A DNA stretch of 64,000 nt from G963668605 sp963668605 (GTDB lineage Bacteria; Acidobacteriota; Terriglobia; Bryobacterales; Bryobacteraceae), in contig OY764903.1 of assembly GCA_963668605.1 (NCBI GenBank), positions 3,596,001 through 3,660,000 of the forward strand. The letters run 5' to 3'. Made by a program: the position numbers and the translations under genes. Positions 59,292 through 64,000 of the stretch are shown here, one piece after another; positions within the stretch are counted from its first letter, which is position 1; the number at the start of each line of letters is the position of its first letter. The notes beneath the pieces were generated by a model. That model saw only the letters and a program-made list of their open reading frames with translations. It was not told the DNA's origin and made no database searches.

Positions 59292-60350
59292 CTACTTGCC
59301 GCGCGTTGGCGAAGACTTGACCGGCTCTTCCGCAACCGGCGCCACCGCATCGGGCTTGATCAGGCCGACCGCCTTGCGCGTCTCCGTGTCGATCGCAGCG
59401 CAGACCCCCGGATTGTCCTTCAAAAACACGCGTGAGTTATCGCGGCCCTGGCCAATACGTTCGCCCTTATAGCTGTACCATGACCCGCTCTTCTCCACGA
59501 TGTTCTGCGCCACAGCCAGATCGATCAGGTCGCCCTCGCGCGAAACGCCTTCGCCATAGAGGATGTCGAATTCGGCTTCCCGGAAGGGCGAGGCGCACTT
59601 ATTCTTCACTACCTTGACCTTTGTGCGGTTGCCCACCACCACGTCGCCATCCTTGATCGCTCCGATGCGTCGGATATCACAGCGGATCGACGCATAGAAT
59701 TTCAACGCGCGGCCGCCCGTCGTCGTCTCCGGATTGCCGAACATCACGCCAATTTTTTCGCGAATCTGGTTAATGAAAATCAGGCATGTGTTCGAGCGCG
59801 AGACGATGCCCGTCAGCTTGCGCAGCGCTTGCGACATCAGACGCGCATGAACGCCCATAAAGGAATCGCCCATTTCGCCGTCCAACTCGGCCTTGGGAAC
59901 CAGCGCCGCAACCGAATCCAGCACCACGACATCGATCGAATTCGAGGCGATCAGCGCATTTGCGATCTCGAGCGCCTGCTCGGCGTAATCGGGCTGCGAA
60001 ACCAGCAGATTGTCCACGTCCACACCCAAGCGGCCCGCATAGATTGGATCGAGCGCGTGCTCCACGTCGATGAAAGCGGCCATCCCGCCGACCTTCTGCG
60101 CTTCGGCGATCACCTGCAAGGCGATCGTCGTCTTGCCCGACGATTCCGGCCCGAAGATCTCGCAAATCCTGCCGCGCGGAAACCCGCCCATCCCGAGCGC
60201 CACGTCCAGCGAGATCGATCCCGTCGAGATCGATTGCACTGGCACCAGCGTGTCATGCGATCCCAGCCGCACGATCGATCCCTTCCCGAACTGCTTCTCG
60301 ATCTGGCTTAGCGTGAGCGCAATCGCGCGCTGGCGGTCTTTTTCGTCCAT
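59292..60350 (-). CDS. recA: Recombinase RecA
   Basis: 352 residues, full length. Central recombinase and SOS co-protease. Walker A is GPESSGKTTIALQ, the Walker B region is DVVVLDSVAALVPKAEL, loop L2 carries INQIREKIGVMFGNPETTTG, and ALKFYASIRCDIRR follows. The C-terminus is short and ends in a Pro/Lys tail. GAGGG lies 6 nt before the ATG. A good promoter is visible 34 bp upstream. No inverted repeat that I can identify as a LexA box overlaps it; acidobacterial LexA sites are poorly defined. Confidence 0.97.
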   Translation of the reverse strand: MDEKDRQRAIALTLSQIEKQFGKGSIVRLGSHDTLVPVQSISTGSISLDVALGMGGFPRGRICEIFGPESSGKTTIALQVIAEAQKVGGMAAFIDVEHALDPIYAGRLGVDVDNLLVSQPDYAEQALEIANALIASNSIDVVVLDSVAALVPKAELDGEMGDSFMGVHARLMSQALRKLTGIVSRSNTCLIFINQIREKIGVMFGNPETTTGGRALKFYASIRCDIRRIGAIKDGDVVVGNRTKVKVVKNKCASPFREAEFDILYGEGVSREGDLIDLAVAQNIVEKSGSWYSYKGERIGQGRDNSRVFLKDNPGVCAAIDTETRKAVGLIKPDAVAPVAEEPVKSSPTRGK

Positions 60351-60383
60351 GTGTCCCTCGACTGAAAAGTATCTGAAAGAGCG

Positions 60384-60413
60384 ATTATAGCGTGCCGCAC
60401 AACGGAAAGTCAG
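60384..60413 (-). promoter_or_regulatory. recA: recA promoter
   Basis: On the minus strand, TATAAT (60384-60389) is a perfect -10 box, with CTGACT (60408-60413) as the -35 box at 18 bp. The expected leader is about 30 nt and includes GAGGG. Confidence 0.65.
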
Positions 60414-60611
60414 CTCCGTAATTACTTCCTGATTATTATTGAATTACTCATTAATTGTTTCCGCAATCGATCCGCGTCAGACTCCCGCCGCTGCCAGCAG
60501 CTTGATCGTCCACGTGCAAGGATCCAGGGTGCGCTCCACCACAGATTTATTTTCTAAATGGATCGCCGCCGAAGAACAACCGGGGCATAATCGGAGTCAG
60601 GAGAATTCTCG

Positions 60612-60941
60612 ATGGCAAACTACCTCCTTCAGGTTGCCTACACTCCAGAGGCGATGGCCGCAATGGTGGCTAATCCGCAAAACCGTATCGACGCGCTGAA
60701 GCCTGTATTCAAGAAGCTCGGCGGCAAGATGACCCAGGCTTGGTTTGCATTCGGCGAGTACGATATCGTCGGCATCATGGACCTGCCAGACAATGTCGCC
60801 GCCGCGGCATTCGCCTTCGCTGTCTCCGCCGGAGGCGCCGTCAAGGCGATCAAGACGACTCCGCTGCTGGCAACCGCCGACGCGATCGACGCGATGAAAA
60901 AAGCGGGCGAGATCGGGTACGCAGGGCCCAAAGGAACATAA
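60612..60941 (+). CDS. GYD domain protein
   Basis: 109 residues forming one GYD domain, a small ferredoxin-like fold named after its Gly-Tyr-Asp-type segment, here GEYDIVGIMDLP. NYLLQVAYTPEAMAAMVANP and the GGAVKAIKTTPLL strand also fit. CAGGAG precedes the ATG, and CATAAT near 60583 is a candidate -10 box. The function of the family is unknown; it is widespread in soil bacteria. Confidence 0.87.
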   Translation: MANYLLQVAYTPEAMAAMVANPQNRIDALKPVFKKLGGKMTQAWFAFGEYDIVGIMDLPDNVAAAAFAFAVSAGGAVKAIKTTPLLATADAIDAMKKAGEIGYAGPKGT

Positions 60942-61012
60942 ATACAAGTCGCCCTGTGACTCGCTGCCGAACTGCTCCTCGGCCACCCTGGCGATCACGC
61001 TACACTCGACTA

Positions 61013-61783
61013 ATGCTCCAATGTCCGGTCCGCGACTGCCAGATGGCGCTAGTGCGCGAGGAGCGTCGGCTGCTCTGTCCTCGCGGCCATTCGTTCGACG
61101 TCGCGCGCAGCGGATACATCAACCTACTTCAGCCGCAGGAGCGGCGATCCAAACATCCCGGCGACACCGTTGCCGCCGTCGCCGGGAGGCGGCGATTGCA
61201 CGATCGCGGTGTGACCGAGCCGCTGCTGTGCGCGATTGAGGAGTTCATCGCCATATCGTCTGGTGATGTGGTTCTCGACGCCGGCTGTGGCGACGGTTTC
61301 TATCTCGGCGCCCTCGCCGGCCGGAGCGGATTCGATGCACATGGCGTCGACATCTCAATTCCAGCCATAGATGCGGCGGCGCGGCGCTACCCCGACTGCG
61401 AGTGGGTCGTGGCCAACGCCGACCGCCTTTTGCCGTACGCCGGCCGCTCGTTCTCCGTCATCCTCTCGATCACGGCGCGGATGAATGCGGGCGAATTCCG
61501 GCGTGTCCTGCGCGACAGTGGACGCCTTCTCGTTGCCCTTCCCGCGCCTGAGGACCTCATCGAGTTGCGCGGCGTTGGTCGCGATCGCGTTGCTCGCACC
61601 ATCGAAGCGTTCGCGCCCGCCTTCGCGCTCATCGATCAGCGCCGTGCCACCACTGTGGCCGACCTGGACGCTGCCGCCGTCGACGACGTCTTGCATTCGA
61701 TTTACCGGCCGATGCGGTCACAGCCGGCCGAAGCGATGCGAGTGACCTTCAGTCTGGATCTGCTGCTGTTTCGAGCCGTGTAG
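61013..61783 (+). CDS. rlmA: 23S rRNA guanine-N1 methyltransferase, RlmA type
   Basis: 256 residues. The N-terminal zinc finger has CPVRDCQMALVREERRLLCP then RGHSFDVARSGYINLL, with two Cys and a Cys/His pair, as in RlmA(I)/RlmA(II), which methylate G745 or G748 of 23S rRNA. The SAM-binding motif is VLDAGCGDGFYLGAL. The conserved Lys/Asp segment RSKHPGDTVAAVAGRRRLHD (KxxGD...ARR in the family) lies between them. ATG 61013 is 6 nt after TACACT (61001-61006) and has no ribosome site: a probable leaderless message. Confidence 0.88.
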   Translation: MLQCPVRDCQMALVREERRLLCPRGHSFDVARSGYINLLQPQERRSKHPGDTVAAVAGRRRLHDRGVTEPLLCAIEEFIAISSGDVVLDAGCGDGFYLGALAGRSGFDAHGVDISIPAIDAAARRYPDCEWVVANADRLLPYAGRSFSVILSITARMNAGEFRRVLRDSGRLLVALPAPEDLIELRGVGRDRVARTIEAFAPAFALIDQRRATTVADLDAAAVDDVLHSIYRPMRSQPAEAMRVTFSLDLLLFRAV

Positions 61784-61863
61784 TGCCGCGTCATCGCATA
61801 TACCGGGCGGCGTGGTGTTGCCGGGCGCGTCCTGAACCGAACCGGTGAGATCGCCCGAGGAGA

Positions 61864-62037
61864 ATGGACCGTTCTATGTTGCGATGGATTTCCTTGTTTT
61901 TGCTGACCTTGCTCGAAGCGCTTGGACAGCAAAATGGCGTCGACATCCTGAGCGGCGAAAAACTTCGCATCGAAGGCGGACGGGTGCGGCTGACCGTACC
62001 CATGGGCGCTGTCCGCATCGTGGATTTCGCCAGGTAA
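61864..62037 (+). CDS. Possible small secreted protein or end-fused remnant (57 residues)
   Basis: The frame reads MDRSMLRWISLFLLTLLEAL, a signal-like start, then GQQNGVDILSGEKLRIEGGR and VRLTVPMGAVRIVDFAR before TAA. ATG 61876 within the frame is an alternative start. GAGGAG is very close to the first ATG. The C-terminal part looks like the last beta strands of a larger secreted enzyme, so it may be a deletion product joining a leader to a tail. Confidence 0.35.
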   Translation: MDRSMLRWISLFLLTLLEALGQQNGVDILSGEKLRIEGGRVRLTVPMGAVRIVDFAR

Positions 62038-62114
62038 CGCCGGGCTTTTGGCGTAGGTGACCAACTGCTGGATGCGCTCGCGCCGTTCCACGCTGCGATA
62101 TGATCGAGGCTACT

Positions 62115-63578
62115 ATGACCAGAAGGCAATTCCTGGGCGCTTCTTTAGCCGCCACGCTGCCCGCTCAGACGAATCAACCCAACGTGCTTTTCGTTTCCGT
62201 CGACGACATGAACGATTGGGTCGGGTGCCTGCGCGGATATCCGGGTGTGAGCACCCCGAACATCGACAGGCTGGCACAGCGCGGCGTGCTGTTTTCCAAC
62301 GCGCACTGCGCTTCCCCGCTCTGCAATCCTTCGCGAACCGCCTTGTTCACGGGGCTGCGGGCGTCCACGAGCGGCATCTACAACAATGATCAGTACTGGC
62401 GTCCGGCGCTGCCCGGCGTGGAGACGATTCCGGCTTACTTCAAGCGGCATGGCTATCACGTCGCGGGCGCGGGCAAAGTCCTGCATCATGTGGCCGGCTT
62501 CAATCCGCCGGACCAGTGGAACGAATTCCAATTGCAGCGCTTCGACGATCCGTGGTACCGGCGCGCCGATTGGTATCCCTGGAATCAGCGCATTCCGGCG
62601 CCGGCGGGCCACCCCTACAACGGCATCAAGGGCCTTCCGGGCGAGTTCGAATGGGGTGTGCTCGAGCAACCCGAGGATCAGTATGGCGATCAGAAGGCCG
62701 TCGCTTTCGCCGAAGAGTTCCTGAAACGAAAGCACACGAAACCGTTCTTCCTGGCGGCGGGCATGTGGCATCCACATATCCCGCTCTACTCGCCGCAACA
62801 TTACTGGGATCTGTATGCCGGCGACAAAACGCGAGTACCGGAAACCCGGAAAGACGATCTGGACGATGTTCCTGCGATGGGGCAGAAATTCGCGGCGGCG
62901 CGGCGCAAAGAATTAGAGCTGATTATCAAGGAGGGCAAGTGGAAGGAATTCGTGCAGGCGTACCTGGCGGCGATCTCGTTCGCGGATGCGCTGGTGGGCA
63001 AAGTCCTCGACGCGCTGGATAAGAGCGCGTATGCCAAAAACACGATCATCGTCTTCTGGTCGGACAATGGCTGGCATCTTGGAGAGAAGCAGCACGTGCA
63101 CAAGTCCACGCTCTGGCAGCGTTCGACGCACATTCCGCTGATCGTCGCCGGACCCGGCATTAAGGCGGCCGGCGTGGCCCGCAAGCAGCCGGTCAATCTG
63201 CTGGACCTTTATCCGACCCTGGTGGAGATGTGCAAGCTGCCTCAGAATTCAAAACTGGATGGGACAAGTCTTGTGCCGCTGCTGCGCGATCCGAATACCA
63301 AGCGCGATCCAACGGTTTCGACCTATCTGCCGGGCAATCACGCGGTCATCAGCGAGCGTTGGAGGTATATCGTCTATAGCGATGGCGGCGAGGAGTTGTA
63401 CAACCGGCAAGACGATCCTGGTGAATTCACTAATCTTGCCGGCGATCCAAAACTCGCGGGAGTGAAAAGAGAATTGGCCCGCTTCGCTCCGAAGACGAGC
63501 GCGCCGCTGAAGCCTTCGGTCAACGACTATGATTTCGATTTCGCGACATACAGCTACAAACGGAAGACCGCCAAGTGA
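62115..63578 (+). CDS. Sulfatase (iduronate-2-sulfatase-like), formylglycine type
   Basis: 487 residues from ATG 62115, with GAGG 5 nt upstream. A short Tat-type leader (TRRQFLGASLAATLPAQ) precedes the alkaline-phosphatase-fold domain: NVLFVSVDDMNDWVG (metal-binding Asp pair), and the formylglycine site CNPSR with Cys70. GAGKVLHH, MWHPHIPLYSP and FWSDNGWHLGEKQHVHKSTL (metal Asp/Asn and active-site His/Lys) are also present. It removes sulfate esters from polysaccharides or glycosaminoglycans and needs a formylglycine-generating enzyme, not in this window. A second sulfatase follows directly. Confidence 0.92.
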   Translation: MTRRQFLGASLAATLPAQTNQPNVLFVSVDDMNDWVGCLRGYPGVSTPNIDRLAQRGVLFSNAHCASPLCNPSRTALFTGLRASTSGIYNNDQYWRPALPGVETIPAYFKRHGYHVAGAGKVLHHVAGFNPPDQWNEFQLQRFDDPWYRRADWYPWNQRIPAPAGHPYNGIKGLPGEFEWGVLEQPEDQYGDQKAVAFAEEFLKRKHTKPFFLAAGMWHPHIPLYSPQHYWDLYAGDKTRVPETRKDDLDDVPAMGQKFAAARRKELELIIKEGKWKEFVQAYLAAISFADALVGKVLDALDKSAYAKNTIIVFWSDNGWHLGEKQHVHKSTLWQRSTHIPLIVAGPGIKAAGVARKQPVNLLDLYPTLVEMCKLPQNSKLDGTSLVPLLRDPNTKRDPTVSTYLPGNHAVISERWRYIVYSDGGEELYNRQDDPGEFTNLAGDPKLAGVKRELARFAPKTSAPLKPSVNDYDFDFATYSYKRKTAK

Positions 63579-63686
63579 TCCCGCGCTCTGACTGTACGCG
63601 CAATGGGGTCAGCCGGCAATGGAATTCCGGGACGGCCCGGCAACTCGTGTAAACTGTCTAGGTCATCTCCACATAAAGGAAGAACA

Positions 63687-64000
63687 ATGACAAACACCAA
63701 ACGCACCCGCCGCGAAGTGCTCGGCATGCTCGCTCTCGGAGCCGCCGCAAGATCCGCCACTCCGGAGCGCCCCAACATACTCTTCATCTACACCGACGAC
63801 CACTCCTACCGCACGATTTCCGCCTACCCGGAAGCCTACCCCTGGGTGCGCACTCCCAACATCGACAACCTCGCCAAACAAGGCGTCCGCTTCACAGCCG
63901 CCTATAACGGCGCATGGTGCATGCCCTCCCGCTCCACCATGCTCACCGGCCATCACCAGCACGCCATCGAATCCATGCGCATGCAGGGCACTTACCCCGA
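63687..64000 (+). CDS. Sulfatase, N-terminal part (runs off the window)
   Basis: 104 residues are visible. AAAGGAAG precedes ATG 63687. The leader TRREVLGMLALGAAA is Tat-like, the metal motif is NILFIYTDDHSYRTIS, and the formylglycine site CMPSR has Cys78. The rest lies beyond the right edge. It is a second sulfatase in the same direction as the first and different from it in sequence, so together they suggest a sulfated-glycan locus continuing to the right. Confidence 0.88.
   Translation, partial: MTNTKRTRREVLGMLALGAAARSATPERPNILFIYTDDHSYRTISAYPEAYPWVRTPNIDNLAKQGVRFTAAYNGAWCMPSRSTMLTGHHQHAIESMRMQGTYP

Noticed and set aside
60439..60699. 86-codon plus-strand frame between recA and the GYD gene
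   Set aside because: It overlaps the GYD gene in another frame and has no ribosome site or protein-like composition.

Overview
The window reads as chromosomal DNA of a GC-rich acidobacterium, most likely of the Solibacter/Bryobacter group. This rests on family content: an NHL-propeller protein with a Solibacter-type (TIGR03437-like) C-terminal domain, DUF3300 and FecR/DUF6600 envelope proteins, a PmoA-family (DUF6807) protein, several Tat-signal enzymes and sulfatases, a Reg_prop hybrid sensor kinase, a remnant of a CnaB-type TonB receptor, and a bacterial eRF1-like (baeRF) remnant. No 16S gene is present, so the placement is inference.

Layout. 0-13 kb: a sensor kinase cut by the left edge, pyrD-ridA, a small secreted protein, a ParDE-like toxin-antitoxin pair, a decayed REP-associated transposase, a HEAT-like membrane protein, an IS110-like scar, hpnE with an unlisted 39-codon gene in front of it, a fused trpE(G), and a 1197-residue hybrid histidine kinase. 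13-22 kb: tRNA-Pro(GGG), then a catabolic accessory cluster with an MFS hexuronate-type transporter, PmoA-like protein, amidohydrolase, Tat TIM-barrel protein, Gfo/Idh oxidoreductase and class III aminotransferase. It is interspersed with fragments of a TonB receptor, an esterase and a Tat enzyme. 22-41 kb: an envelope/stress and fermentation region with DUF3300, FecR/DUF6600 and CAP proteins, remnants of a baeRF protein and of acetate kinase, a Met-rich protein, DUF302, an AI-2E-type permease, a PRC-barrel protein, a cupin, an alpha/beta hydrolase, phosphoketolase and an Mg-type P-ATPase. 41-64 kb: mannonate dehydratase, aceE, a cyclase, an SDR, the NHL protein, a matrixin, and then a conserved core (purA, secA, RNase J, recA, rlmA-like) ending in two sulfatases, the second cut by the right edge.

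Two signals stand out. (1) Three perfect palindromes of the form TGACC-N6-GGTCA lie at 27122, 29129 and 32199. Each is about 95-185 bp upstream of a sigma-54-like -24/-12 element that faces an envelope or stress gene (FecR/DUF6600; Met-rich plus DUF302; PRC-barrel). Together they look like the enhancer sites of one sigma-54 activator, that is, a small regulon specific to this region. (2) In front of the RNase J gene there is a near-consensus sigma-70 promoter, two well-formed hairpins and a textbook intrinsic terminator inside about 150 bp. This is a candidate small RNA or a terminating leader of RNase J.

The window also shows heavy decay: at least eight gene fragments. One is an acetate kinase reduced to three pieces, 5.7 kb upstream of an intact phosphoketolase. 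Several genes have a TAnnnT -10 box 6-7 nt before the start codon and no Shine-Dalgarno, which suggests leaderless transcripts.
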